From NCBI RefSeq assembly GCF_040412425.1, contig NC_089782.1:17790622-17854621 (forward strand): a stretch of DNA of 64,000 nucleotides, given 5' to 3'. Below, one piece after another: positions 23,001 to 34,142 of this stretch (position 1 is the stretch's first letter; the number at the start of each line of letters is the position of its first letter). This stretch comes from Macrobrachium rosenbergii. Its lineage: Eukaryota; Arthropoda; Malacostraca; Decapoda; Palaemonidae. The notes under the pieces are model-generated. The model had not been told where the DNA came from and did not search any database. It saw nothing but the letters and a program-made list of their open reading frames with translations. The position numbers and the translations under genes are program-made.

Positions 23001-26000
23001 ACTGGGTGCCTTAGGATGTTTTGAATGATAGGAGCCTTTAGGTGTGTTGGATAGGAACTAGAGGATGTCTTGGATAGAACTGGTGCCTTAGGGAACTGGT
23101 CCCTTAGGATGTCTTGGATAGGAACTGTGTTCCTTAAGATGTCTTGGATGGAACTGGGTTCCTTAGGATGTCTTGGATAGGAACGCTGGGTTCCTTAGGA
23201 TATCTGGATAGGAACTGGGTTCATGGGATATCTTGGATAGGAACTAGGTGCCTTAGGATGGTTGGCTTGGATAAGACTGGGTGCCTTAGGATATCTTGGA
23301 TAGGAACTGGGTGCCTTGGGAGGTCTTGGATAGGAACTGATTGCCTTAGGAGGTCTTGGATGGGAACTGGGTGCCTTAGGATGTTTTGGATAGGAACTGG
23401 GTGTGGGATGTCTTGGATAGGAACTGGGTCCTAGGATGACTTGGTAGGAACTGGGTACCTTAGGATGTCTTGATAGGAACTGGGCACCTTAGGATGTCTT
23501 GGTATAAGACTGGGTACCCTTAGGATATCTTGGATAAGAACCTGGGCATTAGAGAGGTCTTGATATAGAACTAGGTACACTTAGGATGACAGATAGGAAC
23601 TGCCTTAGGATGTTTGAATAGAACAGGGTCCCTTTAGGATGATTTTGAATAGGAACTGGGTACCTAGAGATGTCTTATTAAGAATTGAAGTGCCTTAGAT
23701 GTCTTAGATAGAACTGAGTGCCTTAAGATGTCTTATATAGAATCCGGGAGCCTTAGGATGTCTTGTATAGGAAACTGGGAGCTCTTAGGGAATGTATAGA
23801 ACTGGTTTTGCCTTATATGACTTGAAGAAACTGGGTGCCTTAGGATGTTTTGATAGGAATGTCTAGAATGGATAGAACTGGGTATTAGATGTCTTGATAG
23901 AACTGGCAGATGACTAGGTACTGGGTGCCTTAGGATGTCTTGAATAGGAACTGGTGCCTTAGGATGTCTTGGATAGGGAACTGGGTGACTTAGGATGTCT
24001 TGGATAGAACTGGGGCAATTTTAGGATGTCTTTGGATAGAACTGGGTAACTTGGATGTCTTGGACATGAGAACTGGGTACCTTAGGATGTCTTGGATAGG
24101 AACTGGTACCTTAGGATGTCTTGGATAAGAACTGGGTGCCTTAGGATGTCTTGAGATAGGAACTGGGGTGCCTTAGGATGTCTTGAATAGAACTGGGTGC
24201 CTTGGATGTCTTGGATAGAAACGTGGTGCCTTAGTGCTTGGATGTGCCTGATGCCTTGGATAGAACTGGGTGCCTTAGGATGCCTTGGATAGAACTAGGT
24301 GTTTTAGGATGTCTTGGATGGAACTGGGTGCCTTAGGATGTCTTGGATAGGAACTGGGTTCTTAGGATGTCTTGGATAGGAACTGGGTGCCTGAGGATGG
24401 TATGGATAGGAAATGGTGCCTTGGTTGTCTTGGATAGTACTAGGCGCCTTAGGATGCTGGATAGGAACTGGGTGTGGAGATAGCTTGCATAGGAACAGCC
24501 TTAGATGTTAGTTGGAACTGGGTGCCTTAGGATGGTTGGCAGATAGGAACTGGTGCATTAGTATGTGCTGGGAACTGGGTTCCTTAGGGATGTCTTGGAT
24601 AGGGACTGGGTGCCTAGGATGTCTTGAATAGGACTGAGTGTAGGATGTCTTGATAGGAACTGGGTGCCTTGGGATGTCTTTGGATAGGAAGTGGAGCTTT
24701 ATGATGTCTTGGATAGGAAGTGAGTGCCTTATGATGTCTTGGATAGGAAGTGAGTGCCTTATGATGTCTTGGATAGGAAGTGAGTGCCTTATGATGTCTT
24801 GGATAGGAAGTGAGTGCCTTATGATGTCTTGGATAGGAAGTGAGTGCCTTTATGATGTCTTGACAGGAACTGGTGCCTTAGGATATCTTGAGGGAACTGG
24901 GTGCCTTAGGATGTCTTGAATAGGAACTGAGTGCCTTAGGATGTCTTGAACAGGAACTGGGTGCCTTAGGATGTCTTGGAAGAAACTGCGTGCCTAGGAT
25001 GTGTTTAGGAACTGGGTGCATTGGATGTCTTGGATAGGAACTGGGTGCCTTAGGATGTCATGGATAAGGAACTGGGTGCCTTAGGATGTCGTGATTACAG
25101 GGAACTTGTTTAGTGCCTTAGGATGTCTTGGATAGGAACAGGGTGAGATGTCTTGAATAGGAGTGCTCTAGGACTAGATAGGAAGGGTGCCTTAGGGGAT
25201 GTCTTGGATAGGAACAGGGTGAACCAGGATTAGGATGGATTGGAATAGGAACTGCCTTAGGATGTCTTGGATAGGAACTGGGTAACTTAGATGTCTTGGA
25301 TTGCCCAGATGTCTTGGATAGGAACTGGGTGCCTTAGGATGTCTTGGATAAGAACTGGGTGCCTTAGGATGTCTTGGATAAGAACTGGGTGCCTTAGGAT
25401 GTCTTGGATAAGAACTGGGTGCCTTAGGATGTCTTGGATGAGGAACTGGAGTGCCTTAGGATGTCTTGAATGGGAACCATGGCCTTTAGGATGTGTTGGA
25501 TAGGAACAGGTGCGTTAGCATGTCTTGAATGGTGCCTTAGGAACTGGTTGTAGAACCAACCTTAGGATGTCTTGGATGAGGAACTGGGTGCCTTAGGATG
25601 TCTTGGATAGAACTGCGTAGGATGGATGTGTGGATAGGAACTGGGTGCCTTAGGATGTCTTGGATAGGAACTGGGTGCCTTAGGATGTCTTGAATGGAAC
25701 TGGGTGCGTTTAGGATGTCTTGGATGGGAACTGGTGCCTTAGGATGTCTTAGATAGGAACTGGGTGCCTTAGGATGTCTTGGATAGGAACTGGGTGCGTT
25801 AGGATGGTTTGGATAGGAACTGGGTACCTTAGGATGTCTTGGATAGGAAACTGGGTGCCTTAGTATGTCTTGGATAAGAAACTAGGTGTTTTAGGATGTC
25901 TTGGAGTAGGAACTGGGCCTTAGGATGTCTTGGATGGGAACTGGGTCCCCCTTGGTCTGTGGATAGGAACTGGGTGCCTTAGGATGTCTTGGATAGAACT

Positions 26001-26600
26001 GGTTCAGGGATGTCTTTAGGAAACGGGTCATGGATAGAAGAACTGGGTGCTTAAGATGGTATGGATATCTTGGTTGTCTGGATAGGTGCCTTAGGATATC
26101 TTGGATATAAACTGGGTGCCTTTAGGATGCTTGGATAGAATTAGGTGCCATAGGATGTCTTGGATAGGAACTGGGTTCCAGGGGATGGATGTCTGGATAG
26201 GAACTGGGTTCCTTAGGACTGGTCTTAGGATGTCTTGGATAGGAACTAGGGTCTTTAGGATGCCTTGGGAATGGGGAACTGGGTGCCTTGGGATGTCTTG
26301 GATAGGAACTTGAGTGTATGGGATGTTCCTGAATAGGAACTGGATGTCTTGAATAGGATGTGCCTTGGGATGTCTAGGAAGTGAGTGCCTTATGATGTCT
26401 TTAGGATGTCTTGAATAGGAACTGGGTGCCTTAGGATATCTTGGAGAGGAACTGGGTGCCTTAGGATGTCTTGGATAGAACTGGGTGCCTTAGGATGTCT
26501 TGGATAGGAAACTGGGTTCCTTAGGATGTCTTGAATGAGAACTGGGCCTTATAGATGATTTAGAACTCTTAGGATGTCTTGTTTAGAACTGGGTACTTTA
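20040..26600. repeat. Higher-order repeat of about 2.1-2.2 kb within family A
   Basis: Distinctive variant words recur with similar spacing. The marker ggtgcc-ttggttgtcttgg preceded by ggataggaaat occurs at about 20,061, 22,198 and 24,411. CCTGGGCATTA occurs at 21,474 and 23,541, AAGAATTGAA at 21,561 and 23,680, AACTGGTTTTGCC at 21,654 and 23,800, and GAAGTGGAGCTTTATG at 22,432 and 24,688. Spacings are 2.07-2.26 kb. The order of markers is kept, so whole blocks of about 70 units were duplicated and then degraded by small indels. Confidence 0.75.
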
Positions 26601-29600
26601 GATGTCTTAGGATCTTGGATAGAACTGAGGTGCCTTAGGATGTCTTAGAGATAGAAATGATGAACTGGATGTCAGTGGTGCCTTAGGATGTCTTGAATAG
26701 GAACTGGGTGCCTTAGGATGTCTTGGATAGGAATTTGCCTTAGGATGTCTGGATAGGAACTAGGGTGCCTTAGATGTCTTGGATAGGAACTGGGTGCCTT
26801 AGGATGTCTTGAAGAACTGTGAACTAGGATGTCTTGGATAGAACTGTCTTTAGATGTCTTGGATAGGAACTGGGTGCCTTAGGATGTCTTGGATAGGAAC
26901 TAGGTGCCTTAGGATGTCTTGGTAGGAATGTGCTCTAACTGTGGATAGACCTGGTGCCTTAGGATGTCTTGGAGAAAACTAGGTGCCTTAGATGTCTTGA
27001 TAACTTGAATAATGTCTTGGGTGCCTTATGATGGATATGGATAGGCTCTAGGGTGCCTTAGGATAGGATGTCTTGGCAGAGAACTAGGTGCCTTAGGATG
27101 GCTTGGATAGGAACTGGGTGTCTTGGATAGGGTCATGCCTTAGGATGGGATTGAACTGGGTGCCTTAGGATGTCTTTAGAAATAGACAGGTGCCTTGGAT
27201 GGAATGGATAGGAACTGGGGCCTTAGGGATGTCTGACTCTTGGATAACAAACTGGTTGCCTTAGGATGGTTGATTGAACTGGAAAATCTTTGAGTAGAAA
27301 CTTTTGGTTTTCTTGGATAGGAACTGTGCGTGCTTTGGATGTGCTGGATAGAACTGGGTACCTTAGGATAGAACTTGCATAGGATGTGGGTGAATATGAT
27401 AGTTGTCTTGGATAGGAACTGTGTGCCTTTAGGATGTGTTGGATAGGAACTGGTGCCTTAGGATAGCTTGCATAGAACGGTGTTTTAGGGATCTGGTTTA
27501 GATAGAAACTGTGCCTTAGGATGTTTTGGATAGGAACTGGATGCCGTAGGGATGTCTTGAATAGAAGGTGCCTTAGGATGTCTTGGATAGAACTGAGTGT
27601 CAGGATGTTTGGATAGAGAACTGATGCCTTAGGATGTCTTGATAGGAACTGGGTGCCTTAGGATGTCTTGGCTGGGAACTGGGTGCCTTGGGATGTCTTG
27701 ATAGGAACTGGGTGTCTTAGGATGGTTTAGATAGGAACTGGTACCTTGATGTTTTGGACTGAGCCTTAGACGTCTTGGATAGAACCGTGAGGATGTCTTG
27801 AATAGAAACTAGGTGCCTTAGGATGTCTTGGATGGGACCTGGGTGCCTTAGGGTGTCTTCGATAGAAACTGCTGCCTTAGGATGTCTTATGGATACAGGT
27901 GGATGGAACTAGATGCCTTAGGATGTCTTGGATAGGAACTGGGCCCTTTAACTGACAGGTGCCTTTGGATGTTCTGGATAGGCGCTCAGGGTGTCTTGAA
28001 GAACGGTGGATAGATGTCTTGCATAGGAATGCCTTAGGATGTGTACTAAGGACAATTGAGGAACAGGGTGCCTTAGGATATCTTGGATGGATCTGGGTGC
28101 CTTAGTATATGGTTGAATTGGTGCAGATACATTAGGATAGGTGCTTGGATGAATGAACCGGGTATGAATGATAGGAACTGTGTGCCTATGAGATAAGTGC
28201 CTTAGGATGGAAATGGATAGGAACAGGTGCCTTGCAAGGATAACTGATAGGAACTGGGTGCCTTAGGGATGTTTTGATAGGAACTGGGCTTTTGGCATTA
28301 GGATGTCTTGGATGAGAACTGGGTGCCTTAGGATAGCTTGGATAGGAACTGTTTTACTGATGGTGGCTTTAGGATGTCTGGATAAGAACCGGTGCCTTAG
28401 GATGTCTTGTATAGGAACTGGGTCTTAGTGGTTTAGATAGAACAGTTTTAGGATGTTTTGTATAGAACTGGGTGACTTAGGATGTCTTGGATAGGAACTG
28501 CCTTAGGTGCCTTATGGGATGTCTTGTTATGGATAGAACTGGTGCCTTAGGATGTCTTGGATAGGAACTGGGTGCCTTAGGATGGTCTTGATAGATAGGA
28601 ACTGGGTGCCTTAGGATGGTATGGATAGGAAATGGGTCCCTTTACGATTTATCTTTGATAGGAACTGGGCACCTTAGGGTGTGTTGCATAGGAACTGGGT
28701 GCTCTTAGGATGGCTGTATAGGAACGTGGTGTCCGATAAGGATGTGTTGATACAGATTAGGAACTAGATACCTTAGGTGCCTTAGGATGGTTAGCTTGGA
28801 TAGGGAAACTGGGTGCAAGAGGATGGATAGAACTGCATGGATGAAACTGGGTGCCTTATGTCTTGGATGGTTGGCTTGGATTGGAGAGAAACAAAGATTG
28901 TTAGGATAGCTTGCATAGGAATGGTATGGATAGGAAATCAAAATGATATGGTTTAGAGAGGAAACTGGGTGCCTTAGGATGTTTTTGGATAGAAACTGGT
29001 GCCTTAGGATGTCTTGGATATGAACTGGGTACATTAGGATTTCTTGGATAGGAACTGGGTCCCTTAGGATGACGTGGATAGGAACTGGGGGCCTTAGGAT
29101 GTCTTGGATAAGAACTGGGTACCTTAGGATGTATGATAGGGAACTGGATACCTTAGGATGTCTTGGATAGGAACTGGGTGACTTAGGATGTCTTGGATAG
29201 GAACTGGGTGCCTTAGGATGTCTTGGATAGGAACTGGGTGCCTTAGGATGTCTTGGATAGGAACTGGGTGCCTTAGGATGGTTGGCTTGGATGGGTCCCT
29301 TTGTTGTCTTGGATAGGTTGGGCACCCAGACGTATGTGAACCACTGGGTGCCTTAGGATGGTTGCCTTTGGATGGTTTGAGGAACTGGGTGCCTTAGGAT
29401 GGTTGGCTTGGATAGGAACTGGGTGCCTTAGGATGGTTGGCTTGGATAGGAACTGGGTGCCTTAGGATGGTTGGCTTGGATAGGAACTGGGTGCCTTAAT
29501 ATGTGTTGGATAGGAACTGGGTCGAGTATGGTTTGATAGAACTTGCATAGGATGTTTTGGGTAGAACTAAATTTTGGATGGTCTTGAATAGAACTGGGCA

Positions 29601-31969
29601 CCGGGATGTCTTGGGATGAACTGGGCAATTTTAGGATTTCTTGGATAGAACTGGGTACCTTAGGATGATGTCTTAGTAGAACTGGGTACCTTGGGATGTC
29701 TTGGATAGGGATTTAGGATGTCTTGATAGGAATACCTAACTTTGATAGGAACTAGATACCTTAGGATGTCTTGGACAGAACTGATTGCCTTAAGATGTCT
29801 GGATAGAACTGGGTGCCTTAGGATGATTGGATAGGAACTGCATGAGTCTAGGATGTCTTGGATAGGATCTGGGTGCCTTAGATGGTTGGTTGATAGAAAG
29901 GGTGGTTGGCAAGATACCTTAGGATGGTTGGCTTGGATAGAACTGTGCCTTGGGATGGCAGGGATAGAAACTGTATGCATAAGTATAGGAACTTGGAGAA
30001 GACCTAGGTGGATTAGAAACTGTGCTTTAGAAACTGGGTAGAAACCCTTAGGATGGTATGGATAGAAGATTGGGTGCCTTAGGTTGTCTTGTGGGGAACT
30101 AGGTGCCTTAGGATGTCTTGGAAAGAACTGGGTGCCTTAGGATGTCTAGAGGCCTTAGGATACAACTTTGATGGAACTAGATAAAGTCTTGAATAGGAAC
30201 TGGGTGACTTAAGATAGTCTAGAATATGAGGACAGATTGGGAACTTTGCCTTAGGATGGAATTGATAGAGCTGGGTGCCTTAACTATGGAAACAAGTGGC
30301 TTGATAGGAACTGGGTTTCTTGGAATAGAAATGGATGGGATATATAAATTGGAGAAGAACTAGTGCCTTAGGTTAACTGGATAGAAACTAAAAGGGATGG
30401 TATGGATAGGAAATAGGTCCCTTTGACTTTTCTTGGAGAGGAACCAGGCACCTTAGATGTGTTAGAAAGAAACTGGGTGCCTTAGAATGTCTAGGATAGA
30501 ACCTGTGTGGCGAAAGTCTTGAATAGGATGCAGATTGGATAGGAACTGGTGCCTTAGATGGAAATTTGATAGTTTGCTTGCCTTAATATGGAGGGGTAGG
30601 GAACATAGTATGTGTTGGATAGAGACTGAGTGCCTTGAGATAGAATTGATAGGAAACTGGGTGCCTTGTGATGGTTTAGATAGGGAACTGGGTGCCTTGG
30701 GATGTTTTGATAGGAACTGGATGCCGTAGAACGTTGTCTTAGATGTTTGGAAGAACTGGTTCCTTAGGATGATGTCTTGAAGGGAAACTGGTGCCTTTGG
30801 AAGTCTTGGATAGAACTGGGTGCCTTAGGATGTGTTGCATAGAACTGGGTGCCTAGATAGGATGGCTAGATGTTTGCATAGGAACTGGGTGCCAGTGTCT
30901 TAGATAGGAACAAGTTTAGGATGTCGTGGATAGAACTGGGTGCCTTAGGATGTTTTTGGATAAGAACTGGATGCTGAGGATAGGCATAGGAATGGGTGTC
31001 TAGTATGGTTTAGATAGAAACCAGACGTTTTTAGAACTTAGGATGTCGTGGAAACAAGTTCTGAAGATGTCGGGCCCCTTTGGAAGTCTTGGATAGGACT
31101 GCACCTTAGGGTGTCCTTAGGATGTCGATAGCTTGATAGGAACTGGGTGCCTTAGGATGGAATGGATAGGAGCTGGGTGCCTCGGGATGTAATGATAGGG
31201 ATCTGGATGCTGCCTCAGGATGTAATGGATATGGATCTGGATGCCTTAGGATGTCTTGATAGGATCTGGGTGCCTTAAGATGTCTTTAGATAGGAACTGG
31301 GTGCCTGGGATGTGGGATAGGAACTAACTGTTTTGGATGAACTAACTGGTTCCTTAGGGATGTCTTGAATAGTAACTTGGTTCCTTAGGATGTCTTGGAT
31401 AGTAACTGGGTGCCTAAGGATGTTTTCGATAGGAACTGGGTGCCTTTGGATAGCTTGAATAGGAACTGGGTCCCCTTGGATGGCTTTGATAGGAAATGGG
31501 TCCCCTAATATGTCTTGGATAGGAACTGGGTGCCCTAATATTGTCTTGGATAGGAACTGGGTGCCCTAATATTGTCTTGGATAGGAACTGGGTACCTTAG
31601 GATGTCTTGGATAGGATCTGGGTGCCTTAGGATGTCTTGGATAGGATCTGGGTGCCTTAGAATGCCTTGGATAGGAACTGGGTGCCTTAGAATGCCTTGG
31701 ATAGGAACTGGGTGCCTTAGAATGCCTTGGATAGGAACTGGGTGCCTTAGGATGTCTTGGATAGGAACTGGGTGCCTACAATGTCTTGGATAGGAACTGG
31801 GTGCCCTACAATGTCTTGGATAGGAACTTGTTGCCCTACAATGTCTTGGATAGGAACTTGGTGCCCTACAATGTCTTAGATAGGAACTTGGTGCCCTAGG
31901 ATTGCTTGGATAGAAATTGGGTGCCTTAGGATGTCTTGGATAGGAACTGGGCGCCTTAGGTTGGCTCAG

Positions 31970-33008
31970 TTAGGAACTGGGCGTCTTAGGATGGCTTGGA
32001 TGGGACATTGGTATACTTTGAAGTTGTAGGTGGACACAGTTACCCTAGGATGCTCTGGGTGGGACATGGGTACCGTAGGACTCTCTGGGTGAGACACAGG
32101 TGCCCTGGAATGCTCTAGGTGGGACACGGGTGCCCTAGGATGCTCTGGGTGGGACACAGGTGCCCTGGGTGCCCTAGGAAATTGTGGGTGGGACACAGGT
32201 TCCATAGGAAGTTATGGGTGGGACGTGGGTGCCCTAGGAAGTTGTGGGTGGGACATGGGTGCCCTAGGAAGTTATGGGTGCAGTTCTATGAAATTATGGT
32301 TGGGACCTTGGGTGCCTAAGGAAGTTATGGGTGGGAACCAGTTGGTGACGCCCTAGGAAGTTGTGGTGGGACTCAGTTGGGGGTGCCCCAGGGGTTGTGG
32401 GGTGGGGTCCCAGCAGGTGCCCCAGGAAGTTGTGGGTGGGACGCTGGTGCCTAGGAAGTTGTGGGGGGGCGGTGCCCTAGTAAGTTGTGGAGTGGGGCGG
32501 ATGCCCTAGGAAGTTGTGGGTGGACGCCAAGTGCCCTAGTAAGTTGTGGGAGGGGCAGGTGCCTAGTAAGTTGTGGGTGGGACGCGGGTGCCCTAGTAAG
32601 TTGTGGGTGGGACGCGGGTGCCCTAGTAAGTTGTGGGTGGGACGCGGGTGCCCTAGTAAGTTGTGGGTGGGACGCGGGTGCCCTAGTAAGTTGTGGGTGG
32701 GCCTTGGGTGCCCTAGGAGTTTGTGGGGCTGGTGCCCTAGGAAGTTGTGGGAGGGAGGTGCCCTGGAATTTGTGGGGGGGCCTTGGTGCCCACAGTAATT
32801 TGTGGGAGGGCCTTGGTGCCTAGGAATTTGTGGGAGGGACGCGGGTGCCCTAGGAAGTTGTGGGAGGGACGCGGGTGCCCTAGGAAGTTGTGGGAGGGAC
32901 GCGGGTGCCCTAGGAAGTTGTGGGAGGGACGCGGGTGCCCTAGGAAGTTGTGGGTGGTTTGGGTAGGACATGGCACTATAGGAAGATGTAGTTTAGGATA
33001 CTTAGGAC
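31970..33008. repeat. GC-rich 30-bp satellite (family C) with transitional units
   Basis: From about 31,970 the family A unit changes stepwise. Units around 32,040-32,175 read like GGATGCTCTGGGTGGGACAC and units from 32,175 read like GGAAGTTGTGGGTGGGAC, still with ggtgccctagg and still 30 bp. Clean units lie at 32,580-32,700 (ccctagtaagttg subtype) and 32,830-32,950 (gggagggacgcggg subtype). The shared period and the GGTGCC-TA-GGA backbone show common descent with family A. Peptide-like repeats (Lys-Leu-Trp-Val-Gly, or Leu-Gly-His-Pro on the other strand) are by-products. Confidence 0.92.
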
Positions 33009-33340
33009 TTGAGGCTTGTTTTTGCCTATTAAATGCAAAGTGATCAGAATGGAATAAGCTTGGGGATTGACCAGGTTATAATTGGTCGGATTTTTCAAAG
33101 CTTACCATTTTGCCATTTTTTCGGCCATTGAAGAAATGAAACGTTCATGATTAACACGATATTTTCAAGCTTAGATTGCTTGAGGCAGTACAGTAACTTT
33201 TTAGTGGAAGGTCTTAGTTTACATTTAAAACTTAATGAACCTTGAGTAGCATAGTTGGCACAGGGGTTTTAAGTTTTTGGTTTGATTTAATATTAGAGAT
33301 CGACAGGTTCTTTAAAAAACAAACAATTGGGCTGAAATGA
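33009..33340. other. Unique spacer right of the first satellite
   Basis: AT-rich and non-repetitive, with no gene signal. Confidence 0.45.
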
Positions 33341-34142
33341 CTGACGAGAGGTGACAAACAAAGGGGGGAGGAGCTGAACAAAACCAAAAAAATTACCTTA
33401 AAATTAATTTATTATACAAAATGTACAGCGAGTCAAAATTCTGAGTGGCGAAAACATGGTAGTCGTTGCACATAAAGAGGTACAATTTGCCAAAACGGGC
33501 AATTAATCAAAACTAAGTCAATGGGCAAATCAACGTTTAAGAGCAAAACAGACGGCTCAAAATAACATTAAAGAGCATAGTATTAATACATGAATGGGCA
33601 AAATAACTGACACAGTGGGGAGCATAATAATCAGTAACAACTCGAAATAGTCATCATAATAATAACAAACCAACAGCAAAAACAGACAGCAAAATACAAT
33701 TAAATTAACAGCGTAGCGGCATCACAGCGATACATAAATTTTACAAACGGGAATACTTCCTCAAACAACGAGGACCACAGTCCAATGCCGGACGATCAAG
33801 ACAGATCCGATACGACAACCGCCTCGCCCCTATGGCAGTACTGACGTCCTCCTTCAATAACGACGACCATGACAGAGCCGACACGGCAACCATCTCGTCC
33901 TCAAACTTTCTCTTCGCTGCTCGCGCCATAATCCTCTGATCCTCAGGTACGAATACCTGCTGCTACCCCCAACTAGACTCGCTGCTGCCCTGGACCACCG
34001 GTCGTTTCCGCCCTCCAGAACCTGACTGACGAAGTTTGACGCCACCCAACAGACGTCAACTCGCCAGCAATTAAAACAAACAAAAACAAAGGAGGCAACA
34101 ACCACTGGCGGGAAACAATCGTATAAACGATTGTTCCTAACA
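33341..34142 (-). other. Base-composition island, possible inserted element
   Basis: The sequence changes here from AT/T-rich to A/C-rich on the plus strand. The right edge holds a short palindrome, aacaatcgt-ataa-acgattgtt (34,107-34,132), and read on the minus strand the island begins TGTTAGGAACAATCG. The plus-strand 5' side begins TGACTGACG. TG...CA ends are compatible with a solo LTR, but I find no target-site duplication, so this is only a suggestion. An internal imperfect duplication with a period of about 71 bp (acagatccgatacgacaacc at 33,801; acagagccgacacggcaacc at 33,872) lies inside the open frame below. Confidence 0.3.
33741..33929 (-). CDS. Small ORF in the composition island, unknown
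   Basis: A 62-codon frame with a true ATG. It begins MARAAKRKFEDEMVAVSALS and is basic at its N-terminus (a possible KRK cluster at residues 6-8). The upstream and downstream sequence is also richer in CpG than neighbouring DNA. No domain is recognised. It could be the first exon of a gene reading left, part of an LTR, or chance. The 71-bp internal duplication falls partly within it. Confidence 0.2.
   Translation of the reverse strand: MARAAKRKFEDEMVAVSALSWSSLLKEDVSTAIGARRLSYRICLDRPALDCGPRCLRKYSRL

Larger units (their letters stand above)
9280..31969. repeat. 30-bp satellite array (family A)
   Basis: A tandem array of a 30-bp unit; a clean unit is 13,028-13,057, with core words ATGTCTTGGATAGG and AACTGGGTGCC. 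Length divided by period gives about 750 units. Organisation: degenerate left part (9,280-12,540), near-identical core (12,546-15,480), moderately diverged part (15,500-18,900), and a long degenerate, rearranged part (18,900-31,500) with cleaner islands such as 19,930-20,240, 24,690-24,850 and 29,160-29,275. Because 30 is divisible by three, one plus and two minus frames stay open, giving pseudo-proteins such as MSWIGTGCLR repeats. These frames break wherever a one-base indel occurs and are not genes. Confidence 0.97.

Noticed and set aside
9280..31969. Arthropod telomeric repeat, because each unit contains TTAGG
   Set aside because: TTAGG occurs once per 30 bp inside a longer fixed unit and is never in tandem.
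32119..33043. Trp/Gly/Pro-rich repeat proteins in the GC-rich array, both strands
   Set aside because: Overlapping frames on both strands with the same 30-bp period; satellite by-products.
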